A stretch of 64,000 nt of DNA from Acidobacteria bacterium 13_1_20CM_3_53_8 (GTDB lineage: Bacteria; Acidobacteriota; Blastocatellia; Pyrinomonadales; Pyrinomonadaceae). Below, in pieces: positions 53,145-61,904 of the stretch. The notes under the pieces are model-generated. The model had not been told where the DNA came from. It ran no database searches and was given only the letters and a program-made list of their open reading frames with translations. How positions within the stretch are numbered: position 1 is the first letter of the stretch; every line of letters begins with the position of its first letter. Where the stretch lies: assembly GCA_001920415.1 (NCBI GenBank), contig MNJR01000028.1:62001-126000 (forward strand). Direction: 5' to 3'. The position numbers and the translations under genes were made by a program.

Positions 53145-56100
53145 TTATCTCAAATCCAACATCCAGATATTGCCCGTGGCCTCCGAGTACTCGTAGGCTA
53201 TCTGATTTCCCAGAGGCGACCAATCAGGATAGCGAACGAATTCGTTGAGCTTAGTGTAATTGGTCAACTGCTTCTGTTGTTTGGTTGTGCGCGACACCCA
53301 ATAGACGTTCCAAACGCCGTCACGCTCGCCTGCAAAGAGGACTCTATCTCCATCCGGCGAAAAACTGTACGGCCAGCTTCGGCCATGCTCGAAAGTCAGT
53401 TGAGTGGATTCGCCTCCATCGCTAGGCATAATCATCAAGTATGCATCATCGCCGCGCTTCATCTGATAGGCCAACCATTTTCCGTCGGGCGACCACGCAG
53501 GGAATCCAGCCAATTCCTGATCGAATGTCAACTGTCGGGGCTGTCCGCCGGAAACCGGAACTGTCCAGAGGTTAATGACTCCCCTTTCATCAACCATATT
53601 GAAAGCTATCTGTTGCCCATCGGGTGACACCCGCGCGTACTGTATGTCTCGCCCAGCGTCGTAGAGGATATGCTCTCTGCCCGTTTGCAGGGAGGTAACC
53701 CACACGCTCCAATGATTATCGCGGGCAGAAGTAAATGCGATTCTGTCTCCGTCTGGAAACCAGCTCGGAATATTTCCGTAGGAAGGAGTCGGCGTAGGAT
53801 TGTTGCCATCAGCATCCGCAACCCAGAGGCTCACGCGCCCGCCTTGCAGAAACTGTATGAACGCAAGCTTTCGCCCGTCTGCGGAAAAAGCTGGCTGAGA
53901 GTTTCGCGCGCCCGTTTGATTCGTAAGCTGCTTCGGAGTCCCCACTGCCAGACTGTTTGGCGATACGGAAAGAGACCAGATGTTACTCGCAAGCGTCTGC
54001 GCGCTATAGGCTATTCTCTTTCCGTCTGCTGAGAGCGTCAGACCGGTGATCACTGAAACGCCGCTGTCCGTAACTCTCACTGGCTCATCCGTAGGTTCGT
54101 CATCAGTAGGCGAAATGGGCAGCATCCACACTGCCGTGCCGACCACGAAGTAGATACTGCGGCCATCAGGAGAGTACAGAGGATAGCTTGCGCGCCCCTC
54201 AAGCGGATCTCTCCAACTAACAGACTGTCCGGCTCGCGCACTTGGCCTATGCGACAACTGTTTCAAACCATCGCCGGTAATGGAAACAGACCAAATCTGC
54301 TGAGTTGTGTAATTAAGATCGACAAAGGCTATACGCTGATTATTGGGAGACCATGATGGTAAGAGATGCCCGCCCGGCGGGTTGCCTACCTTTGTAATCT
54401 GCTTCGGTGTGCCGCCTTCTGACGGAACAACCCAGATAGTTGACGAGCCTACTGAGCCTGCGCCTATAGTGGAAGTAGCGTCCGATTGAAATGCGATCAT
54501 AGCGCCGTCATGCGACCAGGCGGGAGAAGCGCCGAACTCTGTCAACTGTCGCGGCGAGCCGCCAAAAGTTGGCACAACCCAAATGCCGCCACGCTTCTTT
54601 GAGAAGTAAGCTATGCGCTGGCCGTCGGGCGACCAGGCGGGTTGGAAATTCTCCTGCCCGTCGGAAGTCACCTGTATTTCACGCCCCCCCGGCGTGAGTT
54701 GCTTAATATAGACCTCGAAACTTCCCTGATGGTTGGAGCTGTAAGCAACTGAGTGTCCGTCAGGCGAAAGCGTTGGTTGAGCGTCTAGTCCAGACCAAGC
54801 CGTTATGCGTGTGATGCTTGCAACGGCGGGCGCTTCCGCCGTGCTGTTATGGTTGGAAGAAGCTGTGGATTGATGTCTGCCAAGAAATTTGTAAAGCCCG
54901 AATGCGGCAGCGATGATTGCGACACCGAACGCCGCTAGAATTATCGCCGTCCCGGTCTTGTGGCGCTTAATCTCTTCCGTCAAAAAGCCACTAAAATGTG
55001 TTGCGCGTGCTTCTTTAATCTCATCGGTTGGAGCTTTCGTCTCATCGCGCGCAAAAGTCTGAGCAGTTGTCACGCTTGCGGCTTCGACACTCCTTTTCGG
55101 CGCGACCGCATATTCTAGCCTGGCCTGAAACTCCAACTCTTCTTTCAAGCTCTTCAGATCAAGCAGCATGTCCTTGACGACTTGATAACGCTCCTCTCTA
55201 TTTTTGCGAAGAGCTTTCGTTACGATGCGTACAATCTCATTCGGAGTATCGGGCGCGAGGCTGGCGAGAGGCAGCGGCTCGGTTTTTAAGATAGAAGCGA
55301 TCAGATCGCTAGGTGTGTCGCCCTCGAACGGAGCTTGACCCGTTATCATCTCGTAGATGACAACGCCCAGACTCCATATGTCCGTGCGCTCGTCAACCGT
55401 GAGACCGCGCGCCTGCTCCGGCGACATGTAGGCCGCAGTGCCTATGACCAGACCCGGAGCCGTTCTCACCATAGCTCTTGTCGGCGCTTCGTCGTCAGAG
55501 GCCACTGCCTGCTTCTCAGCCAATTTTGCAAGCCCGAAGTCCAGAACTTTCACATAGCCGTCAGGACGAAGCATTATGTTTTCGGGCTTTATGTCGCGGT
55601 GGACTATCCCTGCCTTGTGCGCGGCGGTGAGCGCGTCCGCAGCTTGAATGGCTATTGAGAGCGCTTCGTCAAGAATTAAAGGCGCTTGCCTCATACGACG
55701 ACGCAACGTTTCGCCTTCAACGTATTCGGTCGTGATGAAGTTTGAGCCTTTGTCCGCGCCGATTTCGTGAATAGTGATAATGTTCGGATGGTTGAGCGCG
55801 GAGGCAGCGCGAGCTTCCTGCTCGAATCTGCGCAGACGATCTTTATCTTTCGTAAACGATTTGGGCAGAAGTTTCAGCGCGACCTTTCGCCCCAATCGCC
55901 TGTCTTCGGCTAGATAAACTTCGCCCATACCGCCCGTGCCCAGAGGCGAAACGATTTCGTAATTGGCAATCTTTTGCCCGGCTTTTAACTCTATCTGATC
56001 TTCCAAGATCATCCCTGCGGCGACCTCATAAGCTGGCGAATCAATGAAGCTGCCTTCCCTTTCATGCGAAGCGATTAAGGATTCGACCTCGCGGCGCAAC

Positions 56101-56210
56101 GCAACGTTTCCGCGACAAGCTTCGTCAAGAAACGCTGCGCGCTTATGCGGCTCGCGCTCAATCGCCGAGTTGAATATAGCCTTCACCTGTTGCCATTGTT
56201 CGGGCGTCAT
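53145..56210 (-). CDS. Ser/Thr protein kinase with TolB/PD40 propeller (2 of 3)
   Basis: 1021 residues. Domain layout is the same as in copy 1: conserved N-terminus, kinase core with K113, HRD 204-206 and DFG 224-226, a transmembrane helix at about 425-445, then a PD40-type propeller with many SPDG motifs. The first 200 residues align with copy 1 without gaps, as do the stretches around HRD. The propeller is longer and closer to that of copy 3, with WVVPSEGGTPKQIT. The start codon lies 6 nt from a heptamer element, and no Shine-Dalgarno is visible. Confidence 0.93.
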   Translation of the reverse strand: MTPEQWQQVKAIFNSAIEREPHKRAAFLDEACRGNVALRREVESLIASHEREGSFIDSPAYEVAAGMILEDQIELKAGQKIANYEIVSPLGTGGMGEVYLAEDRRLGRKVALKLLPKSFTKDKDRLRRFEQEARAASALNHPNIITIHEIGADKGSNFITTEYVEGETLRRRMRQAPLILDEALSIAIQAADALTAAHKAGIVHRDIKPENIMLRPDGYVKVLDFGLAKLAEKQAVASDDEAPTRAMVRTAPGLVIGTAAYMSPEQARGLTVDERTDIWSLGVVIYEMITGQAPFEGDTPSDLIASILKTEPLPLASLAPDTPNEIVRIVTKALRKNREERYQVVKDMLLDLKSLKEELEFQARLEYAVAPKRSVEAASVTTAQTFARDETKAPTDEIKEARATHFSGFLTEEIKRHKTGTAIILAAFGVAIIAAAFGLYKFLGRHQSTASSNHNSTAEAPAVASITRITAWSGLDAQPTLSPDGHSVAYSSNHQGSFEVYIKQLTPGGREIQVTSDGQENFQPAWSPDGQRIAYFSKKRGGIWVVPTFGGSPRQLTEFGASPAWSHDGAMIAFQSDATSTIGAGSVGSSTIWVVPSEGGTPKQITKVGNPPGGHLLPSWSPNNQRIAFVDLNYTTQQIWSVSITGDGLKQLSHRPSARAGQSVSWRDPLEGRASYPLYSPDGRSIYFVVGTAVWMLPISPTDDEPTDEPVRVTDSGVSVITGLTLSADGKRIAYSAQTLASNIWSLSVSPNSLAVGTPKQLTNQTGARNSQPAFSADGRKLAFIQFLQGGRVSLWVADADGNNPTPTPSYGNIPSWFPDGDRIAFTSARDNHWSVWVTSLQTGREHILYDAGRDIQYARVSPDGQQIAFNMVDERGVINLWTVPVSGGQPRQLTFDQELAGFPAWSPDGKWLAYQMKRGDDAYLMIMPSDGGESTQLTFEHGRSWPYSFSPDGDRVLFAGERDGVWNVYWVSRTTKQQKQLTNYTKLNEFVRYPDWSPLGNQIAYEYSEATGNIWMLDLR

Positions 56211-56215
56211 AAAAT

Positions 56216-56364
56216 CAGTGATGAGTGATAAGTGATGAGTGATGAGATAAGAGAAGCGGTGAAAGGTAAATGGTCAATGATAAATAGAAGATAGCTCTTA
56301 TCCATTTACCATTTACTATTCTCCATTCACCTTCTTATCACTTATCACTCATCACTTATCACTG
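56216..56364. repeat. nested heptamer inverted repeat, GTGATGA outer and AATGGTA inner
   Basis: The outer left arm (56216-56256) holds gtgatga/gtgataa units and the outer right arm (56331-56364) their reverse complement. Inside it sits a second hairpin, left about 56259-56288 with aatggtc/aatggta-type units and right 56302-56330, around the loop aagatagctcttat. The inner word is the one used in the 11.4-kb element. The element lies between kinase 2 and kinase 3. Confidence 0.92.
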
Positions 56365-56372
56365 CCTTGTCC

Positions 56373-59300
56373 TTATCTCAATTCCATAAGCCAGATGTTG
56401 CCCGTCGTCTCAGCATATTCGTAAACAATCTGATTTCCCATAGGTGCCCACGCGGGGTAGCGTACGTATGCGTTGAGCTTTGAGTAATTCGTCAACTGCT
56501 TCTGTTGTTTAGTTGTGCGCGAGACCCAGTAGATATTCCAGAGGCCGTTTCGGTAACCTGCGAAAGCTATACGGTCTCCGTCCGGTGCCCAATCGTGCGG
56601 CCAACTGTGACCGTGATCAAAAGTCAACTGTGTGATTGCGCCGCCGCCCGATGGCATCACAGCAAGATACGAGTCGTCCCCGCGCTTCATTTCGAAGGCG
56701 AGGAACTGCCCGTCGGGCGACCAGCAGGGGAAGCCCGCCAACTCGTTGTCAAAGGTTAGCTGCACAGGACTCCCGCCCTCCAGAGCTACAGTCCATACGT
56801 TGATAGTTCCGCTCTTTTTGGAGTTGAACGCGACCTGCCTTCCATCGGGCGAGAGATTAGCAAACTCAACCCCGTCTCCCAGGTCTAGAAGAGGTTTGTT
56901 GTCACCGCCCGCGAGCGTGGTTGACCACAGCACCTGACGATCGTTATTGCGATCGGAGAGAAATGCGATCCTGTTGCCGTCAGGAAACCAACTCGGCATG
57001 TTTTCGATGGCTGGGTCGGCTGTCAGTTGAGTCAGATTATTGCCGTCCGCATCCGCCACCCAAATATCGGCGCTAGTTCCTGAGCGCCACTTATTAAATG
57101 CGATCTTTCGCCCGTCGGGTGAAAAGCGCGCAAGATTATTTCGTGCGCTTGTATCGTGCGTAAACGGCGCTGGCGGCCCCGTAGCCTCGCGCGAATTCGG
57201 CGATAGGGGAACTGACCAAAGATTGCTCGAAAGCGCTAACGCGCCATAAGCCATCCTCTTCCCGTTGGCGGAGATTGTCAGATGCCTGATGTTCGTAGGC
57301 CCCCCACCCATGACTTGCACGGGTTCGCCCACTTGCTCACCGGTCTTCTGTGAAACGCCAACCCTCCACAGACCACCCCGCGCCGTGTAGAAAACAGTTC
57401 CCCCATCGGGCGAGTAGATAGCGTCGTCAACGTTCTCCGAAGTGATTTTCTTCAATTCGCTTCCTTCGACAGAGATAGACCATATAAACCCGGACGTAAA
57501 ATCGCTGGCGGTGAACACTATACGTTTTCCATCTGGAGACCAGGATGGTGCGCCGTGTCCGCCCGCCGGATTTCCCTTCTGTGTGATCTGTTTCGCCGTC
57601 CCGCCCTGGGATGAGATTACCCAGATGGTCGAAGGCGGCATGGCGTTTCGTTCGTGCGCGCCGATGGAAAGCGGCGCGTTAGATTGAAACGCTATCATAG
57701 AGCCGTCGTGCGACCACGCGGGGTGTGAGCCGAACTCTGTCAGTTGTTTCGAGACGCCGCCCAGCGCTGGCACTATAGAGATGTCTCCGCGCTTCATAGA
57801 GTAATAAGCTATGTGCTGTCCATCAGGCGACCACGCTGGCTCCAGGTTCTGCTGTCCGTCCGAAGTTAATTGAATCTCTCGCCCGCCTGCCGTGAGTTGT
57901 TTGACGTAGATTTCAAAGCTCCCGCTGTGATCAGAACTATAGGCGATGGAATTCCCGTCTGGAGAAAGCGACGGAAAATCGTCTAGACCCGGCGAGTAAG
58001 TGATCTGTGTATTTCGCAGCACGCTCACAGATTCAGACGGTGCGGTTTCTGTTTGCGAGACGGTTGCAGACCGTTTTATAAAGAACTTGTAAAGCCCGAA
58101 GCTCAAACCAACAAAGACGAGCGCCGCTAGAGCAAGGACTATCGAGCGCCTGCCACCTTTCATCAAACTTAGCGCAGGCTTAATGCTTGCGGTAACGTTT
58201 GCGTCGCTTATTTCGCCCGTGCGCTTTGACGACTCAGCCGTTATCATCTGGCTCGTCTGTTGACTGGCTGTTGCGGCTTCTCCCGCATCACTCGCTTCGG
58301 GCGCGACCGCTTGTCCGAGTTTAATCTGAAACTCCAACTCTTCTTTCAAACTCTTCAAATCGAGCAGCATATCCCTGACATCTTGATACCGCTCGTCCAT
58401 GTCTTTGCGAAGAGCCTTCGTAATGATGCGCGCAAGCTCCGACGGAACTCCGGGCGAGAGATGGGAAAGAGGCGTCTGCTCTGTCTTCAAAATGGAAGCG
58501 ATAACATCGCTGGGCGTTTCACCCTCGAACGGCACACGCCCGGCGATCATCTCGTAGAGAACTGCGCCGAGCGAGAAAATATCCGTTCGCTCGTCAACCT
58601 CAAGCCCACGCGCCTGCTCAGGCGACATGTAATTGGCCGTACCCATAATCATGCCGGGCGCTGTGTTGATCTGCATGCGCGTGGGCGTTTCCGGCCCGGA
58701 GGTGATTGCTAGCCGCTCTGCCAGCTTCGCCAGTCCGAAATCCAAGACCTTCACCAACCCGTCCTCGCGCAGCATCACGTTCTCTGGCTTTATATCGCGG
58801 TGAATTATTCCTGCCTTGTGCGCAGCCGCGAGAGCAGATGCGATCTGAACCGCCACATCAATCGCCTCAATAATTTCTACACCCTCTCGCTGCACACGCT
58901 GGCGCAAGGTCTCGCCATCAATGAATTCCGTTGCGATGAAATGGCTTGCGCCCGCTCGCCCGATTTCGTAGATGGTGAGAATGTTCGGGTGGTTAAGGGC
59001 GGATGCTGCGCGCGCCTCCTGCTCGAATCTTCTGAGGCGATTCACATCTTTCGTAAACTCTCTCGGCAATAGCTTCATTGCAACACGGCGTCCGAGCCGC
59101 ATGTCTTCCGCAAGATAGACTTCGCCCATTCCGCCCTTGCCGAGCAGACCGACTATTTTGTAGGGACCTACGAGTTCACCTATTAACGAGTGCGCAGTGT
59201 CATCCATTAAAAACTCAGCCGCAACCTCATACGCGGGCGAATCAATGAAACTTCCAGCCTCTTCATGAGAGCGTATGAGCGATTCTACCTCTACGCGCAG

Positions 59301-59411
59301 CGAGTCCCGCCCGGCGCAGGCTTCGTCCAAAAACACGGCGCGGCGTTCCGGCGCTATATCAAGCGCGGAATGAAATATCTCTTTCACCTGCTGCCACTGC
59401 TCCGGGGTCAT
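56373..59411 (-). CDS. Ser/Thr protein kinase with TolB/PD40 propeller (3 of 3)
   Basis: 1012 residues from ATG 59411, chosen because the MTPEQWQQVK start equals that of the other two kinases; the reading to 59438 adds nine residues. Kinase residues are K113, HRD 204-206 and DFG 224-226. A transmembrane helix follows at about 422-440, then the propeller with SPDGNSIAYSSDHSG. The three genes are tandem duplicates with diverged sensor parts, probably responding to different signals. It is the copy closest to the ECF sigma factor, which is 274 nt upstream. Confidence 0.92.
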   Translation of the reverse strand: MTPEQWQQVKEIFHSALDIAPERRAVFLDEACAGRDSLRVEVESLIRSHEEAGSFIDSPAYEVAAEFLMDDTAHSLIGELVGPYKIVGLLGKGGMGEVYLAEDMRLGRRVAMKLLPREFTKDVNRLRRFEQEARAASALNHPNILTIYEIGRAGASHFIATEFIDGETLRQRVQREGVEIIEAIDVAVQIASALAAAHKAGIIHRDIKPENVMLREDGLVKVLDFGLAKLAERLAITSGPETPTRMQINTAPGMIMGTANYMSPEQARGLEVDERTDIFSLGAVLYEMIAGRVPFEGETPSDVIASILKTEQTPLSHLSPGVPSELARIITKALRKDMDERYQDVRDMLLDLKSLKEELEFQIKLGQAVAPEASDAGEAATASQQTSQMITAESSKRTGEISDANVTASIKPALSLMKGGRRSIVLALAALVFVGLSFGLYKFFIKRSATVSQTETAPSESVSVLRNTQITYSPGLDDFPSLSPDGNSIAYSSDHSGSFEIYVKQLTAGGREIQLTSDGQQNLEPAWSPDGQHIAYYSMKRGDISIVPALGGVSKQLTEFGSHPAWSHDGSMIAFQSNAPLSIGAHERNAMPPSTIWVISSQGGTAKQITQKGNPAGGHGAPSWSPDGKRIVFTASDFTSGFIWSISVEGSELKKITSENVDDAIYSPDGGTVFYTARGGLWRVGVSQKTGEQVGEPVQVMGGGPTNIRHLTISANGKRMAYGALALSSNLWSVPLSPNSREATGPPAPFTHDTSARNNLARFSPDGRKIAFNKWRSGTSADIWVADADGNNLTQLTADPAIENMPSWFPDGNRIAFLSDRNNDRQVLWSTTLAGGDNKPLLDLGDGVEFANLSPDGRQVAFNSKKSGTINVWTVALEGGSPVQLTFDNELAGFPCWSPDGQFLAFEMKRGDDSYLAVMPSGGGAITQLTFDHGHSWPHDWAPDGDRIAFAGYRNGLWNIYWVSRTTKQQKQLTNYSKLNAYVRYPAWAPMGNQIVYEYAETTGNIWLMELR

Positions 59412-59456
59412 GGCGGTTTTCTGCTCCGAAATTAACACTTAGAACTCATTTCAAAC

Positions 59457-59590
59457 CCGCTTTGCGATCTTATCTCTTATCTTTGCGCCTTTGCGAGAAC
59501 ATGCAATTCACATGATTCTTAAGAGTTAAGATAATTGCTGTTTCACGCAAAGGCGCAAAGGGAAATGCTTAAGCCCGCAAAGGGGTTGAG
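59457..59590. repeat. CGCAAAGGCGCAAAG inverted repeat (copy 2)
   Basis: ctttgcgcctttgcgagaac (59481-59500) faces gtttcacgcaaaggcgcaaa (59540-59559), differing at two positions from perfect pairing. The 3' flank gggaaatgcttaagc and a following ccgc are shared with copy 1 at 42.4 kb. It lies between kinase 3 and the ECF sigma factor. Confidence 0.88.
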
Positions 59591-59684
59591 CTATTTCTAT
59601 TAAGGTTTGAAACGCGCTCTTAGTTTCTCTCCTATTTATTAATGCGAAGGTTAACCTGCGAATCCCTCAAAAGAAGCGGGAAAT

Positions 59685-60245
59685 TTATGAGAGTTCGCGG
59701 CGAAGCCACGCGCGCGCTAGTTTCCAGTCGCGCTCTATGGTGGCGTGCGAGATGTTCATCACTTCAGCCGTCTCTTCAATCGTCAGCCCGCCGAAGAATT
59801 TCAGTTCAACTATGCGCGCCTGTTGCGAATCCATCTGGGCCAACTCCTCCAGAGCCTCGTTGAGCGCCAGAAGATCAATTTCGGGCTGCTCGATTATCCG
59901 CTCAGCGTGTGTTAAGGAGAGCTTGTGCTGGTCTGCGCCGCCGCGCTTTTCGGCATTATGCTGGCGCGCATGGTCAACAAGAATCTGGCGCATAAGGTTG
60001 GCTGCGATGCCGAAGAACTGCGCGCGGTTCTGCCAGCGCACGTTTGCCTGATCAATAAGTCGCAGGTAGGCTTCATTGACTAATGCTGTGGGTTGCAGCG
60101 TGTGGTCGGCGCGCTCGCGTCGCAGGTACGAGCTTGCCAGCCTGCGCAGTTCGTCATAAACGAGCGGCATCAGTTGATTGAGCGCTGCCTTATCGCCCGC
60201 GTTCCAGTCGAGCAGCAGTTTTGTGACCGACTCTGGCTGCCCCAT
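59685..60245 (-). CDS. ECF-family sigma factor (TIGR02999-like)
   Basis: 186 residues. Region 2 is visible (VYDELRRLASSYLRRER, then LVNEAYLRLID) and region 4 follows (ELKFFGGLTIEETAEVMNIS with the helix ATIERDWKLARAWLRREL). It resembles the sigma-70 family TIGR02999 that in Acidobacteriota and Planctomycetes often stands beside Ser/Thr kinase genes with N-terminal segments like those here. It probably directs RNA polymerase to a small regulon, perhaps under kinase control. No anti-sigma gene is adjacent. Confidence 0.93.
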   Translation of the reverse strand: MGQPESVTKLLLDWNAGDKAALNQLMPLVYDELRRLASSYLRRERADHTLQPTALVNEAYLRLIDQANVRWQNRAQFFGIAANLMRQILVDHARQHNAEKRGGADQHKLSLTHAERIIEQPEIDLLALNEALEELAQMDSQQARIVELKFFGGLTIEETAEVMNISHATIERDWKLARAWLRRELS

Positions 60246-60493
60246 CTCGAAAATTTCTCCCGTTCTATTTCAGAAAGCTAAATCGTTGGCCGAAGGCAGG
60301 TTTCGGTTTACCAGGGCCGTGCTTGAAGGGTAATTCTACATCAAAAATTTTCGCGTGCGTGAGGGAATTTCTGCGCGCGTTGCGCATGTGAGAGTAGGAG
60401 GGATTGAAAAAGGCGACAATCCCCGGAAAAAATCCGAAATTTTTGAAAAAGAAGGCAGCCCCCAAGAGGCCGCACATGAAAGAAGGAGACACA

Positions 60494-60934
60494 ATGAAAA
60501 GCGCAATGAGAATCATCACCACGTTGAGCCTGTTCGTTCTGATAGCAGTGAGCGCGCACGCTCAGACCAGCAACTACCAGATGCGTGCAAGCATCCCTTT
60601 CAAGTTCACCGTTGGACAGAAGACGCTCCCCGCAGGCGATTACACAATAAGCTTTGTCAACCGAGCTTCCGACGCCACTATGATGTTGATAAAGAGCACG
60701 GACGGCCACGTGAGCAAGATAATGCAGATGCTCCCCGTCCAGGCGCGCGAGATTCAAGAGAGCGGCAAGCTGGTGTTCAACCGCTACGGCCAGCAGTATT
60801 TTCTATCGCAAATCTGGTCGCCAGCAGATCAGACTGGCCTACAGCTTCCAGCATCCAGCACCGAGCGAGCACTGGAGCGCGAGCTAGCACAGAATGAAAG
60901 AGAGCGCGTGACCGTAGCCCTCGCACGACGCTAG
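60494..60934 (+). CDS. small exported protein, acidobacterial type
   Basis: 146 residues from ATG 60494, with AAGGAG upstream; the track of translation could be extended to 60404 but that adds only a basic, unlikely segment. A signal peptide ends at about residue 24 (SAHAQ). The mature part has FKFTVGQKTLPAGDYTISFV, a phrase that recurs in small secreted proteins of this phylum, and a basic C-terminus. Function is unknown. A strong terminator follows 70 nt after the stop. Confidence 0.82.
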   Translation: MKSAMRIITTLSLFVLIAVSAHAQTSNYQMRASIPFKFTVGQKTLPAGDYTISFVNRASDATMMLIKSTDGHVSKIMQMLPVQAREIQESGKLVFNRYGQQYFLSQIWSPADQTGLQLPASSTERALERELAQNERERVTVALARR

Positions 60935-61004
60935 AGAAATTCCGAAGTTTCTGGAAAAGCCCTTCCGTCGCAAGTGACCCAAATGAAAGTTGAGACGGAA
61001 AAAG

Positions 61005-61045
61005 GCAGAGGCCGCAAGCACCCAAGCTTGCGGCCTCTGTCTTTT
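61005..61045 (+). terminator. intrinsic terminator
   Basis: gcagaggccgcaag (61005-61018) pairs with cttgcggcctctgt (61026-61039) and is followed by a T-tract. It terminates the small exported protein gene at 60494-60934 and stands 21 nt before the 3' end of the convergent HNH gene. Confidence 0.93.
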
Positions 61046-61065
61046 TGAAAATTTTATAGCCCAAG

Positions 61066-61437
61066 CTAAATCCAGCCCGCTCTTTTTGCTGTGCGTAGCC
61101 GATGACAGTTGGCACATACGACCTCGCACTTAGCAATCTCGTCTAAAAGAGCTTGCATCGAACCGCTCGCCATAATACGAGATACTTTTTTAATCTTGTT
61201 CCCGCGCACATGGTCAAACTCCATCACGAACCAAGGATACTGATGATTACAATCCGTGCATGGAGCGCTCTTTACTTCCTGCACTACCTTCCACTTTTGT
61301 TGGTAGCGCCACTTCGAGCTAGAACGTCCAATTCCCTTGTCGGCCTCGTATCGCTCCCGGTCATATTCGCGCCGACAATCAGGACAGAAGCCGTCTCTAC
61401 GAGCTTCGACAGACTTACAGCGGGAACAAGTTCTCAT
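61066..61437 (-). CDS. HNH-type endonuclease-like protein
   Basis: 123 residues. Four CxxC-type pairs are present: CSRC, CPDC, CTDC and CANC. The HNH-like core is the stretch MEFDHVRGNK with VVCANCHRL, in which the His, the Asp and the second His could be catalytic. Such small HNH proteins occur in phages and mobile DNA, but also as stand-alone genes. It lies 36 nt from tRNA-Glu and on the same strand, so it may be a cargo gene of a former insertion at the tRNA, though no integrase is present. Confidence 0.82.
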   Translation of the reverse strand: MRTCSRCKSVEARRDGFCPDCRREYDRERYEADKGIGRSSSKWRYQQKWKVVQEVKSAPCTDCNHQYPWFVMEFDHVRGNKIKKVSRIMASGSMQALLDEIAKCEVVCANCHRLRTAKRAGWI

Positions 61438-61473
61438 GCTTTGAAATTAGTAAGAAATTCTTAGGAGGGTGAA

Positions 61474-61547
<74 letters not shown>

Positions 61548-61631
61548 TTAAGCGATAAAAATTATAAAGGCTCGCATGTATCTTGGCAAGTTGGCATCTC
61601 TCTGCCGATAGTGGGTAAATTGTATGTATAG

Positions 61632-61904
61632 CTAGCGGCGAGTCCGTTTCGGCAATTTCTCTGGCAAGTCCATCTCATCATCAATCAAAACATCCGTACT
61701 GACACCAGCCACGCGCGCATATTTCAAGACAATGATTAGCGGTGGCTCGCGCCTGCCTAATTCGTAACTTGAAATCTGCGTGTACCAAATATCATCCTCA
61801 AACCCTAAACGCCTGAGCATCTCAGTTTGAGAAAGCCCAAGCGCATCACGAATCTGCCTTAGCTTTTCGCCAAGACGCTTTGACCTGAGACGTGCGCCGC
61901 CCAT
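61632..61904 (-). CDS. XRE-family helix-turn-helix regulator
   Basis: 90 residues. The HTH_3 domain covers most of the protein: GEKLRQIRDALGLSQTEMLR, then ISSYELGRREPPLIIVLKYA. LARVAGVSTDVL-like helices follow. A basic C-terminal tail (KLPKRTRR) is present. As a small XRE protein it may act as an antitoxin or phage-type repressor, but no toxin or prophage gene is adjacent. TATAGT lies on the other strand upstream of its ATG, where a divergent promoter might sit. Confidence 0.85.
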   Translation of the reverse strand: MGGARLRSKRLGEKLRQIRDALGLSQTEMLRRLGFEDDIWYTQISSYELGRREPPLIIVLKYARVAGVSTDVLIDDEMDLPEKLPKRTRR

